A DNA stretch of 64,000 nucleotides from Ruminococcus bromii. GTDB taxonomy: Bacteria > Bacillota > Clostridia > Oscillospirales > Acutalibacteraceae. The stretch is taken from contig NZ_NNBY01000036.1 in assembly GCF_002834235.1 (NCBI RefSeq), positions 186,001 through 250,000 of the forward strand. Direction: 5' to 3'. This document shows, one piece after another, positions 29,191 to 37,967 of the stretch. The notes under the pieces are model-generated. The model had not been told where the DNA came from and did not search any database. It saw only the letters and a program-made list of their open reading frames with translations. Position 1 is the first letter of the stretch. Each line of letters opens with the position of its first letter. The position numbers and the translations under genes are program-made.

Positions 29191-29217
29191 ATTCACGAAA
29201 ACAGCACCCATAAAAAG

Positions 29218-29264
29218 ACAGGGCGCGGAAGTCATATACTGGCTTCCGCGCCCTGTTCTTTTTT
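29218..29264. terminator. Strong intrinsic terminator closing the transfer operon
   Basis: A perfect 14-bp stem ACAGGGCGCGGAAG / CTTCCGCGCCCTGT is followed by CTTTTTTT on the plus strand. It separates the plus-strand operon from the convergent minus-strand gene ending at 29268. Confidence 0.85.
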
Positions 29265-29267
29265 TGC

Positions 29268-29519
29268 CTATCTGACATTTCCCTTTTCCATTTCTTCAAG
29301 CGGGAACTGCGGGAGGGCTTCTATCAGCTTCTTTGTGATGGACTGGCGCATATCTTCGTTGATTTCCTGTTTCGTGCTTCCGTCCGGCTGTCTGACCGCT
29401 ACCGTCGATAGCCTGTCGATTTCGTCCTTGTAGCACTCCACGACTTTCTCCACCGCCCATTTTTCCCCGGCAACGGCGGCGCGTATGGTTTCATATTCCG
29501 GCATTTTCTGGTTTTCCAT
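29268..29519 (-). CDS. Small HTH/sigma-partner-like conjugative transposon protein
   Basis: 83 residues: PEYETIRAAVAGEKWAVEKVVECYKDEIDRLS and a MRQSITKKLIEALPQFPLEE end. This resembles the small helix-turn-helix proteins beside sigma factors in Tn916- and Tn1549-type elements, and the paralogues at 34340-34600 and 42543-42755. The ATG at 29519 has AGGAG 8 bases upstream. Here it stands downstream of the relaxase without a sigma gene. Probably DNA- or polymerase-binding. Confidence 0.65.
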   Translation of the reverse strand: MENQKMPEYETIRAAVAGEKWAVEKVVECYKDEIDRLSTVAVRQPDGSTKQEINEDMRQSITKKLIEALPQFPLEEMEKGNVR

Positions 29520-29582
29520 GCTCAACGCTCCTCTGCTTTTTGATAGCCCTATCATAGCACAGCGGCGGGGATTTTGCTATCC

Positions 29583-30929
29583 TTATCCGCGCTCTGTTCC
29601 CTTTTCCCGTTCCGGCTGCCTGTCTGCCTGTAAAATGCTGTCAATGTTCTGCTTGATAATATCGTATTCCCGGACTTTCTTTTTCAGCTTCCCATAGTCG
29701 GCATAAAGGGCTTCTTTCTGCGCTTGGAGGGCTTCATATTCCGATTGCAGCGCGGCAAGGTTCGGGAGCTTTGCAATGCCCGCCGCTTTCAGCGACCTTG
29801 CGGCGGCTTCATGTAGGATAATCGCCTGTTCCTGTCCGGCGCGGTACTTCTCCCTGTTCCTTGCCTTGCGGTATGCGTCATAGACGGGCTTTGTCTTTTG
29901 GTAGGTGGAAACATTCTTGATAAGCACCGCCATGTCCGCAAGCCGCTTTTCCGCGTCCTTCAATGCGTCTGCCGCCTGTCCGCTTTCCGCTGCCATTTCT
30001 TCAATCCGGCTGACTAAATCCGCGTACTGTTCAATCTTATGTTCCGTCAAGAAATTCATGGTCTTTGCTGCCTGTTTCAGATTGTGGATTTTCGCCCACT
30101 GTTCATAGCCCTTACTCTGCGCCGCCTTGATACTGTTCTCAATGTCGATAAGCAGCGAAACGCCGCGCTGCTCTCTGGGGGCTTTCGCCGCCTTTGCCCG
30201 TCTGCCCGCTATCCGTTCCCTTATGGCTTCCTCTGTATAATCCGCGCCGAGGGTTTTAAGACGGGTGAAGCGTTCCTGTCCGGGGGCGCGGCATGACACA
30301 TATTTCCCCGGCTTTATCTCATAGCCCGCCGCCTGTAACCGCTGCAACAATTCCTCAAAACTGGAAACTTGGGGGATAAGCGCGTCAACGGCAATCTTTA
30401 GCTTGCCTTTCCAACTTGTACCCGTCTTTTCTGCCTGGTACTCCGCATAGCTCTTTCCCTTGCTGCCCTTGCCGGGAACGACGACGGACAAGCCATTTTC
30501 CCGACACAGCTTGTCGCTCATGTTCCGTATGCCGTAATAGCTCCTTTTGTTGGAATTATATTTGCGGTGGTCTACGAAATTTACGGCGCAGAAAATAATG
30601 TGATTGTGGACGTGTCCTTTGTCAATGTGCGTCGTGAGTACATATTCATGCTGCCCCTTTGTTACCGCGTCGGCAAGCTGCTTTCCGATTTCATGGGCTT
30701 TCTGATAATCGACTTCCCCCGGCTCAAAGGACTGTATCAGATGAAAGGCTAAATTGTTCCCCTTTTGGAGTGCTTGGGACAAGGTATATTCAAATTCAAT
30801 ATCTGCCGTTTCATAGGAGCAGCCGAAAGAGGACACAAGCATTTTTCCGTCCGTCTTGTCCGGGTTTTCGATATAGTCAAGGGCTTTGCTTAGAGTGCTT
30901 TTAATAGGCTTAATCTTTGTAACCGCCAT
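29583..30929 (-). CDS. Relaxase/mobilization nuclease (MOBP type) of element C
   Basis: 448 residues. The N-terminal tyrosine is in ALDYIENP (Tyr19), and the metal-binding histidine motif is HIDKGHVHNH (101-110). The rest is a long helical region with PREQRGVSLLIDIENSIKAAQ and a coiled coil. It nicks oriT, stays bound to the 5' end and pilots the strand through VirD4. It overlaps MobC by 40 bases, and the oriT at 31246-31344 lies just upstream, the standard MOBP arrangement. Confidence 0.92.
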   Translation of the reverse strand: MAVTKIKPIKSTLSKALDYIENPDKTDGKMLVSSFGCSYETADIEFEYTLSQALQKGNNLAFHLIQSFEPGEVDYQKAHEIGKQLADAVTKGQHEYVLTTHIDKGHVHNHIIFCAVNFVDHRKYNSNKRSYYGIRNMSDKLCRENGLSVVVPGKGSKGKSYAEYQAEKTGTSWKGKLKIAVDALIPQVSSFEELLQRLQAAGYEIKPGKYVSCRAPGQERFTRLKTLGADYTEEAIRERIAGRRAKAAKAPREQRGVSLLIDIENSIKAAQSKGYEQWAKIHNLKQAAKTMNFLTEHKIEQYADLVSRIEEMAAESGQAADALKDAEKRLADMAVLIKNVSTYQKTKPVYDAYRKARNREKYRAGQEQAIILHEAAARSLKAAGIAKLPNLAALQSEYEALQAQKEALYADYGKLKKKVREYDIIKQNIDSILQADRQPEREKGTERG

Positions 30930-31219
30930 ATCTCCGCAAGCACCCCCTTTATTTCCTCTATGTCCTCTTGGTATGCGTTCCCCGTCGCGTTTACGCGGCG
31001 TGCTATCTGGTTGACGTTGACACCGATTTTCTGTATCTCTGCGGTCATTGCCTTTATATCGGCATGGTCTATCTGAATGATATACCCGTCAATGGCAATC
31101 TTCCGCAGATATGCCGCCATGTTCCGGGTGGGTACGAGCTTCATTTTTTCCAGTATTAAATCCCGTTCCGCTTCCGTCACTCTGAATTTGATTTGCACCG
31201 TTCTTTTGCGTCCGTTCAT
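30890..31219 (-). CDS. mobC: MobC relaxosome protein of element C
   Basis: 109 residues: RKRTVQIKFRVTEAERDLIL (ribbon-helix-helix-like start), RNMAAYLRKIAIDGYII and the MobC signature IGVNVNQIARRVNATGNAY. It binds near oriT and helps the relaxase open the strands. AAAGGAGCG precedes the ATG at 31219. oriT lies 27 bases further upstream, so MobC probably also represses its own promoter by binding there; that last point is inference. Confidence 0.9.
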   Translation of the reverse strand: MNGRKRTVQIKFRVTEAERDLILEKMKLVPTRNMAAYLRKIAIDGYIIQIDHADIKAMTAEIQKIGVNVNQIARRVNATGNAYQEDIEEIKGVLAEIWRLQRLSLLKAL

Positions 31220-31245
31220 GTATTCGCTCCTTTCCTTTCCGTTCC

Positions 31246-31344
31246 GAGGGTTTGGGACACTTCCCAACAAGCAATTTTCAACCGACGCGCCGCAGCGCGG
31301 GAGGGGAAAATACGGAAGTGGGTACCCGCTTCCTATGCTTGCTA
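31246..31344. other. oriT: oriT region of element C (relaxase-adjacent copy)
   Basis: It lies between mobC and the XRE gene. It contains the arm TTGGGACACTTCCCAA, a GC-rich variable hairpin region, and a second arm GGAAGTGGGTACCCGCTTCC. Its two conserved blocks recur inverted at 24006-24105. The first arm resembles the TTGGGGAAGGCACTCCCCAA arm upstream of element B's mobC. The exact nick site is not deducible here. Confidence 0.78.
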
Positions 31345-31414
31345 CGAATGTTTTTATCCCTTATGCCTTACTACGGAGCTATGCCCGGTTTTGCCAAACT
31401 TCCGCAAAAGAAAA

Positions 31415-31446
31415 ACGCTGCAATCCTCAAAAAAAGATTACAACGC
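31415..31446 (-). terminator. Intrinsic terminator after the XRE regulator gene
   Basis: On the minus strand, stem AGCGTTGTAATC pairs with GATTGCAGCGTT and is followed by TTTCTTTT. It is 35 bases downstream of the regulator stop and shields oriT and mobC from its transcript. Confidence 0.6.
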
Positions 31447-31480
31447 TCTCTAAACCTTATTCAATTCTGACGGACACTTC

Positions 31481-31834
31481 TTATCTGCCCTCTGTTTCGA
31501 CTTCCGCTATCTCCTTTGCCGTTGCGCTCACAATCCGTATGCCTGTATCGCTCATACCGTCAAGAAGCGCGTCAAGCTGCCGCCGCTGCGTGTTCTTCTC
31601 TGGCGGCGTTTCCAAAAGAAACTGGTCTACGGATATATTGTAGCGGAGCATAAGCTCAAAGAAAATCTGTAAACTTGGGTGCTGCCCCTTGTTCTCAATG
31701 TTCGCAAGGTAGCGCGGCGAGATAAACATTTCGTCGCTCACTTTCTTGCGGCTCTCCTTGCGCCCTGTCCGCGCCGCCTTTATCGCTGCCCCAAAAGCCT
31801 TGAAATCGTATTTCGGTACTGGTCTTTTTGCCAT
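31481..31834 (-). CDS. XRE family transcriptional regulator
   Basis: 117 residues. The helix-turn-helix is at about 12-70 (FGAAIKAARTGRKESRKKVSDEMF, ISPRYLANIENKGQHPSLQI), followed by the FELMLRYNISVDQFL segment usual in such regulators and a helical C-terminus. It is divergent from the KTR/radical-SAM cargo and upstream of oriT, so it probably governs transfer or excision genes. No operator is obvious. Confidence 0.85.
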   Translation of the reverse strand: MAKRPVPKYDFKAFGAAIKAARTGRKESRKKVSDEMFISPRYLANIENKGQHPSLQIFFELMLRYNISVDQFLLETPPEKNTQRRQLDALLDGMSDTGIRIVSATAKEIAEVETEGR

Positions 31835-31928
31835 AGTTATTCACCCTGTTACATTTTACTGTTCCCCTTTCTTCTTGGATATGTCTACACAATTCAATCA
31901 GTTAGCCAAAATAATTCATATGTATATG

Positions 31929-31957
31929 TTGACAATTAGCCGCTTTTTTTGTATAGT
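31929..31957 (+). promoter_or_regulatory. Promoter of the KTR/RlmN-like cargo operon
   Basis: TTGACA (31929-31934) and TATAGT (31952-31957) are separated by exactly 17 bases, a near-consensus sigma-A promoter. It lies 23 bases before the leader-peptide start. Confidence 0.8.
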
Positions 31958-31980
31958 ATTATTAAAAGGGGGAAATGTTT

Positions 31981-32007
31981 ATGTTACATAGCATGCGTAT
32001 TCGATAA
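31981..32007 (+). CDS. Leader peptide of the KTR/RlmN-like operon
   Basis: An 8-codon frame MLHSMRIR with AGGGGG 8 bases upstream, just downstream of a consensus promoter and followed by hairpins. Short translated leaders like this control inducible ribosome-targeting resistance genes through drug-stalled ribosomes. That role here is inference from architecture. Confidence 0.6.
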   Translation: MLHSMRIR

Positions 32008-32200
32008 GCATTGAAATCAAAAAAGATTTTTCCCATTTTCAATATGGGCTTTTTTGTCATGCTTATTTTGCGTATGCTATACAACAAAACTAACGATGTA
32101 TAGACATAGTATAAAAACTATGCCTTAATTTTGTTGTAGTGTTATATGTATAAATGCAGGTCAATGCTCATGTTGAGAATTGACCTGTATTTTTTTGCAC
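32008..32200 (+). promoter_or_regulatory. Attenuator-like leader of the KTR/RlmN-like operon
   Basis: After the leader peptide come a CCCAT/ATGGG hairpin followed by CTTTTTTG (32032-32055), a long-range pairing between the leader coding region (AGCATGCG.. AAGCA) and TGCTTATTTTGCGTATGCT (about 32060-32078), a small CATAGT/ACTATG hairpin, and finally a strong terminator (32157-32198). The two terminators before the first gene imply that transcription reads through only under inducing conditions. Confidence 0.65.
32157..32197 (+). terminator. Terminator hairpin directly before the KTR gene
   Basis: Stem CAGGTCAAT / ATTGACCTG with an inner CTCA/TGAG stem is followed by TATTTTTTT. It ends 19 bases before the start codon, leaving just room for AAAAGGAG. 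It has the position and form of an attenuator. Confidence 0.8.
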
Positions 32201-32215
32201 AAAAGGAGAAATATT

Positions 32216-32401
32216 ATGCTTGAAAAATATTGGATAAAATGTCCAATTTGTAACGGAAAGACGAGGGTTCAAGTATTTTATAATACGGTATTAAGAAATT
32301 TTCCTCTTTTCTGCCCTAAATGTAAATTAACACATATCATTGATGTTGAAAAATTAGAAATCATAATCAAAAACTCTGAAAAACAAAAGGAAGGATATTA
32401 A
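32216..32401 (+). CDS. Cysteine-rich KTR domain protein
   Basis: 61 residues with C9-x2-C12 and C33-x2-C36 (IKCPICNGKTR, LFCPKCKLTH), a small zinc ribbon with the family's KTR triplet at 15-17. Proteins of this family are often found beside ribosome-protection and other resistance genes on mobile elements, but their function is not known. AAAAGGAG precedes the ATG. Its stop is immediately followed by the next start, so the two are co-translated. AT-rich compared with the rest of C. Confidence 0.85.
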   Translation: MLEKYWIKCPICNGKTRVQVFYNTVLRNFPLFCPKCKLTHIIDVEKLEIIIKNSEKQKEGY

Positions 32402-33391
32402 ATGAAACACTTACCTAAAAGTACACTTACGGAAATATTGAATGACCCATACGGATTTACTTACAAAGAAATGTCGGAAGTAATTGGAGAGGATAAAGCA
32501 AGAGCCTTATATGCGGAATTGTATAAACAGCCATTTCACAAAAAAAATCTATCAATATCAACAAAAAAAGTCTATAAAAGTAGCGATACTGAAAAGTATG
32601 TTTATGAATTGAAAGACAACAGGTATATCGAAACGGTTTTTATTAAACGGCGAGATGGTGGGACTGTTTGCGTAAGTACGCAAGTTGGTTGTTCTGTTGG
32701 CTGTATTTTTTGTGAGTCCGGACGCAATGGTTTCGTTCGTAATCTAACACCATCTGAAATTGTGCAACAGGTCATATTGATACGTCAAAAAGTAAATCGT
32801 ATCGTTTTTATGGGAATGGGAGAACCTTTATTCAATTACGACAACTTGATTGCAGCAATCCATATTCTTCGAGATAGAAATGGACTTAACTTTCCAACCG
32901 ACGGCATTACCGTATCAACAGTTGGTCCAGTTAATCAATTAAAAAAATTGCGCGAAGAACATCTAAAAATTCAGTTGACAATATCTTTACATGCAGCAAC
33001 ACAGGCTGCGAGAAACTGCATCATTCCTCATATGCACATGTACGCTATTGAAGATGTTGTTAAGCAAGCATTGTCCTATTCACAAAGGCATAATCGAAAA
33101 GTGGTATTTGCGTATTTGCTTTTACCAGGTATAAATGACCGTTCCTCAGATATAAGGCAACTTGCAAAATGGTTTAAGGGCAAAAATGTTATGATTAACG
33201 TGCTGCAATACAACCCGACGAGTAATTCAAAAATTAGAGCACCACAAAAACAAGAAATGGTTGCGTTCAAACATCAATTAGAGCAAACAGGACTTGAAGT
33301 TACCATGAGAGTTTCTCATGGTAGAGAGATTAAAGCAGCTTGTGGACAGTTAGCTAATACATATAATAAAGCCAAAAAACAACAAAAATAA
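32402..33391 (+). CDS. RlmN/Cfr-family radical-SAM 23S rRNA methyltransferase-like protein
   Basis: 329 residues. The radical-SAM cluster motif is C97-x3-C101-x2-C104 (GCSVGCIFC). C90 (GGTVCVSTQVGC) is placed as the catalytic Cys118 of E. coli RlmN, seven residues before the cluster, and C314 (KAACGQL) as the methyl-carrying Cys355. MGMGEPLFN, ISLHAA and LLPGINDRSSDI follow the family. RlmN makes 2-methyladenosine at A2503, Cfr makes 8-methyladenosine and gives multidrug resistance; motifs alone do not decide between them. It is divergent from housekeeping RlmN, sits on a mobile element behind an attenuator-like leader, and is AT-rich. I do not assign cfr. Confidence 0.82.
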   Translation: MKHLPKSTLTEILNDPYGFTYKEMSEVIGEDKARALYAELYKQPFHKKNLSISTKKVYKSSDTEKYVYELKDNRYIETVFIKRRDGGTVCVSTQVGCSVGCIFCESGRNGFVRNLTPSEIVQQVILIRQKVNRIVFMGMGEPLFNYDNLIAAIHILRDRNGLNFPTDGITVSTVGPVNQLKKLREEHLKIQLTISLHAATQAARNCIIPHMHMYAIEDVVKQALSYSQRHNRKVVFAYLLLPGINDRSSDIRQLAKWFKGKNVMINVLQYNPTSNSKIRAPQKQEMVAFKHQLEQTGLEVTMRVSHGREIKAACGQLANTYNKAKKQQK

Positions 33392-33421
33392 TTTAATTAA
33401 AAGAGCCAGACGCACAGACGC

Positions 33422-33470
33422 AGAGCCGATAATATGCAGTTTGAAATACTGCTGTTATCGGCTCTTTTTT
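33422..33470 (+). terminator. Terminator of the KTR/RlmN-like operon
   Basis: Stem AGAGCCGATAA / TTATCGGCTCT with an inner GCAGT/ACTGC stem is followed by TTTTTT. It lies 31 bases after the methyltransferase stop. Confidence 0.85.
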
Positions 33471-33641
33471 GATTTAATTTGTGCCCCCAATAACCATATT
33501 GGAGCAAAATCAGAACTGTTGCTTGTCGTTCTTTGATTTCCGCAGCAGCTTTGAAAAACCAAAGCCGCCGTTTCTTTTTATCTTCTAATGAAATGACGCG
33601 GTATCACTGTTAAAAGCGGCGGCTAAAAGGAGGTAGCCGCC

Positions 33642-33752
33642 ATGAAGCACATACCATATCGACAAAATCCGACGGTCATTGACACATCAAAAAAAGCCCG
33701 ACCACCGCCGGGGAAAACTACGTCTATCAATATGAACTGTCTAATCATCTGA
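33642..33752 (+). CDS. Small 36-residue frame before the sigma factor
   Basis: The peptide starts MKHIPYRQNPTVIDTSKKAR and has AAAAGGAGG upstream, so it is probably translated. It is short and ends in an unrelated-looking stretch, so it may be the remnant of a longer ICE gene or a leader for the sigma operon. The 33471-33641 stretch before it holds a possible AGCCGCCG / CGGCGGCT hairpin and no gene. Confidence 0.45.
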   Translation: MKHIPYRQNPTVIDTSKKARPPPGKTTSINMNCLII

Positions 33753-33927
33753 ATACCGCTTACAATACCTATACGTCTGTCCGGGCTTTTCGGACAGGCG
33801 TATTTTGCTGCTCAAAAAATTTTTTGAAAAAAATCCGAAAATCTTCGGCGTTTTTTTCAAAAGGCAGTATTGCCCCGCGAAAAGGGGGAAGCACCACCAA
33901 CTTTCCAACGAGAAAGGGGGTGAGAAT

Positions 33928-34359
33928 GTGGAACCTAATCGCAGGGAGTTTATAAAACAGTGCGCTTTCCAGAAGTTTTGTAATACGGTACTGCACAATG
34001 AAGCGTGTGACGCTCACAAAGAGCTGCACAGGCATAAGGCAAGGGAGATTACCTTTTCCGACTTGACCTTAGAAGAAGCGCGGCAGCTTCATACCTTTGA
34101 TGAATATTTCAAAGGGGAAATCGCCTTTGAAAGAGCCGGGAAGAAAATCACGCCGAAGCTGCTTCTTGAAGCAATCCGTACTTTGCCGGAAGAAAAGCGC
34201 AAAGCCGTACTCCTGTACTATTTCGAGGGAATGAACGACACCGAGATTGCGGAGCTGTTCGATACGTCGAGAAGCACGATACAGTACAGGCGGACAAGCT
34301 CTTTTGAGCTGCTAAAAAAATATCTGGAGGAAAATGCTGATGAATGGGACGAATGGTAA
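33928..34359 (+). CDS. Sigma-70-like regulator of element C
   Basis: 143 residues from GTG 33928, chosen for AAAGGGGG at 33913-33920. The C-terminal half is a sigma region 4 helix-turn-helix: IRTLPEEKRKAVLLYYFEGMNDTEIAELF, then TSRSTIQYRRTSSFELLKKYL. Such small sigma-like proteins in Tn916/Tn1549-type elements control excision or transfer genes. It overlaps the next gene by about 20 bases. Element B has a diverged paralogue at 42748-43170. Confidence 0.82.
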   Translation: MEPNRREFIKQCAFQKFCNTVLHNEACDAHKELHRHKAREITFSDLTLEEARQLHTFDEYFKGEIAFERAGKKITPKLLLEAIRTLPEEKRKAVLLYYFEGMNDTEIAELFDTSRSTIQYRRTSSFELLKKYLEENADEWDEW

Positions 34360-34600
34360 CGAACCCGGCTACCCGGAAAAAGCCCTTGTTCCCTATCCTG
34401 TCATTTTGGCAGCGACAAAGGGCGACCCGGACGCTATGAAGATTGTCTTGCAGCATTTCAGCGGCTACATAGCCCGCCTCTCCATGCGGAAGCTGTACGA
34501 CGAGCGCGGGAACGTCTATTTTGGCGTAGACCACGACATTCGGGAACGGCTGCAAGCAAAACTGATGATGGCTGTCCTCACCTTTAAGGCAGAGGAATAA
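34340..34600 (+). CDS. Small helix-turn-helix partner of the sigma factor (element C)
   Basis: 86 residues: VPYPVILAATKGDPDAMKIVLQHFSGYIARLS and DIRERLQAKLMMAVLTF, the conserved small protein found after such sigma factors. ATG 34340 has GGAGG nine bases upstream; ATG 34334 is only three bases from it. Related to 29268-29519 and 42543-42755. Confidence 0.8.
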   Translation: MNGTNGNEPGYPEKALVPYPVILAATKGDPDAMKIVLQHFSGYIARLSMRKLYDERGNVYFGVDHDIRERLQAKLMMAVLTFKAEE

Positions 34601-35074
34601 ACCGCAGCGGCGGGACGCTTTCTCTCTCCCCCTTTTCCGTTCCGCTGCTGACGCGGCAGCAAAGCCATTCTGAACCTTGACAAAGAAAGCGGCGCAAGAT
34701 AACGGCGGCGCAGCATAGGGCAAATCGGATACGTTCCTTTTGCGCCGAGCCATACGGTGGGTGCGCCATGACGCTATCCGGGTGAGGTTATCCCCGCCCG
34801 GACAGCCGAGCGACCAACACCGCGCCGGAAAGCAAGTGTAGCGGCTTGCGGGCGACGACACGCAAAATATACAATGATACTTCCTTACAGCCACAGTCCG
34901 AGCGTTAAGAGCGTCGCAGGCAATGGGTAGGGCTGCATGAGAACCATGCCGGGGTGAAATTCCCATGAGGTTATGCTAATAACCGTCCGATTAAAGCCTT
35001 TGTTTTCTTGAATAGTGGACTTGCTGCTATTCATAGACTGTATTATATGTTTGCGAAAGAAAGGGGGATTTTCT
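34601..35074. other. 474-base structured noncoding stretch, possible group II intron 5' remnant
   Basis: No convincing gene in either direction. From about 34750 the plus strand reads GTGCGCCATGACGC, then CAGCCGAG and CCGGAAAGCAAG, then GGGTGAAATTCCC. This succession resembles the GUGYG start and domain I of bacterial group II introns. No domain V or intron-encoded reverse transcriptase is present, so if it is an intron it is a dead 5' fragment. Another structured RNA is possible. Confidence 0.4.
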
Positions 35075-35242
35075 TTGACGCAAAACCAGACGCCCGTTAC
35101 CACAACGGAGCATAAAATCGGAAAAGTTACTTACCTTGTATGTTCGTCCGCAAGTGAACGCGCAACGGACACACTGGATAAAAAGATAAAGAAGCTCATT
35201 CGCAAGGACATGGAGCTGAACCCCGCAAACGCCCGGAAATAG
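35075..35242 (+). CDS. TnpW family transposon-encoded protein (element C)
   Basis: 55 residues from TTG 35075 with AAAGGGGG upstream. KIGKVTYLVCSSASERATDTLDKKIKKLI is the TnpW core, a small protein regularly found before the large serine recombinase of clostridial transposons. Element B has its own copy at 37759-37953. Function unknown. Confidence 0.78.
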   Translation: MTQNQTPVTTTEHKIGKVTYLVCSSASERATDTLDKKIKKLIRKDMELNPANARK

Positions 35243-35297
35243 GGCGTTTCTTCACATTTTATACATGACACAGGCAGCGGTATGTGGTATAATATAG

Positions 35298-37019
<1,722 letters not shown>

Positions 37020-37032
37020 CATACATCAAAAA

Positions 37033-37298
<266 letters not shown>

Positions 37299-37301
37299 CT
37301 A

Positions 37302-37327
37302 TTCCGTGGTTTCATTGTACCACGGAA
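37302..37327 (-). promoter_or_regulatory. Palindromic operator over the B recombinase promoter
   Basis: TTCCGTGGT and ACCACGGAA form a perfect 9-base inverted repeat enclosing the likely -10 TACAAT (minus strand) 35 bases upstream of the recombinase start codon. A third half-site CTCCGTGGT (37442-37450) abuts TATACT ahead of the divergent small gene. The pattern suggests one repressor controls both. Confidence 0.55.
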
Positions 37328-37493
37328 CGGCGGGGGCTGTACAGCGGCAAAAGCGTTAAATTTGCTTCTTTACAGCTTTTCAATTTTCCGATTTTTATGG
37401 TATGGGTTGTCGTCCCATATTTGCAGTAGAAAAGTTCATAACTCCGTGGTATACTCTGATTTAACAAAAAAATCAGAAGTTAAAGGAGAAAAC

Positions 37494-37694
37494 ATGAAGT
37501 ATACAATAGATGAATTAACCGCGGCCAAAAGGCAAATTGATTCAACTCTGCACAAGCTAAGAGAAACAGTAAAAACATTTGAATCAAAGGATAATTCCGA
37601 GCGTTATAAATCACAAATCACATTGGCAAAGAGAAGAATAAAAGCCTTTGAAATTGCAAATTATTTTATAGAGAATGAGATTAAGAATTGCTAA
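37494..37694 (+). CDS. Small coiled-coil hypothetical protein in element B
   Basis: 66 residues, AT-rich, strongly helical (YTIDELTAAKRQIDSTLHKL, SQITLAKRRIKAFEIANYFI), with AAAGGAG before the ATG. Divergent from B's recombinase and antisense to the surrounding gene order. A half copy of the recombinase operator lies over its promoter, so it might be an excision or regulatory factor; no family recognised. Confidence 0.55.
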   Translation: MKYTIDELTAAKRQIDSTLHKLRETVKTFESKDNSERYKSQITLAKRRIKAFEIANYFIENEIKNC

Positions 37695-37758
37695 AGCACT
37701 TCCGATTTTCGTTCCAGCGGTCATGCTCCCTGGCATGGCCGCTTTTCCATGCCCCGGT

Positions 37759-37953
37759 TCACGCCGGATAAGTCGGCTCCTGTGTAGCAGCGGCTTCCGC
37801 TTCCAGTACCCGCGCCATTTTGTCGGCGGCTGTGGTTGTGGTGTCTTTCTTGAAATAGCCGGACACGACAAGGACGGAATTGCCCATGCGGATTTCCGTC
37901 ACACAGTCAGGGCGGCGGGTGGTGCGGGTGTCGTGCTGCTTGTTATCTGCCAT
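37759..37953 (-). CDS. TnpW family protein (element B)
   Basis: 64 residues: RPDCVTEIRMGNSVLVVSGYFKKDTTTTAADKMARVL, the TnpW pattern and a counterpart of 35075-35242. AAAGGAG precedes the ATG at 37953. It lies between the DnaC-like gene and the recombinase, read in the same direction. Confidence 0.75.
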   Translation of the reverse strand: MADNKQHDTRTTRRPDCVTEIRMGNSVLVVSGYFKKDTTTTAADKMARVLEAEAAATQEPTYPA

Positions 37954-37967
37954 AGGCAATACTCCTT

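Noticed and set aside
32402-33391. Naming the radical-SAM gene cfr
   Set aside because: The motifs are shared by RlmN and Cfr, and the sequence is divergent from both as I recall them; resistance is not shown.
34148-34966. 272-residue minus-strand frame over the sigma operon
   Set aside because: It overlaps two well-supported genes on the other strand and runs through a noncoding stretch.
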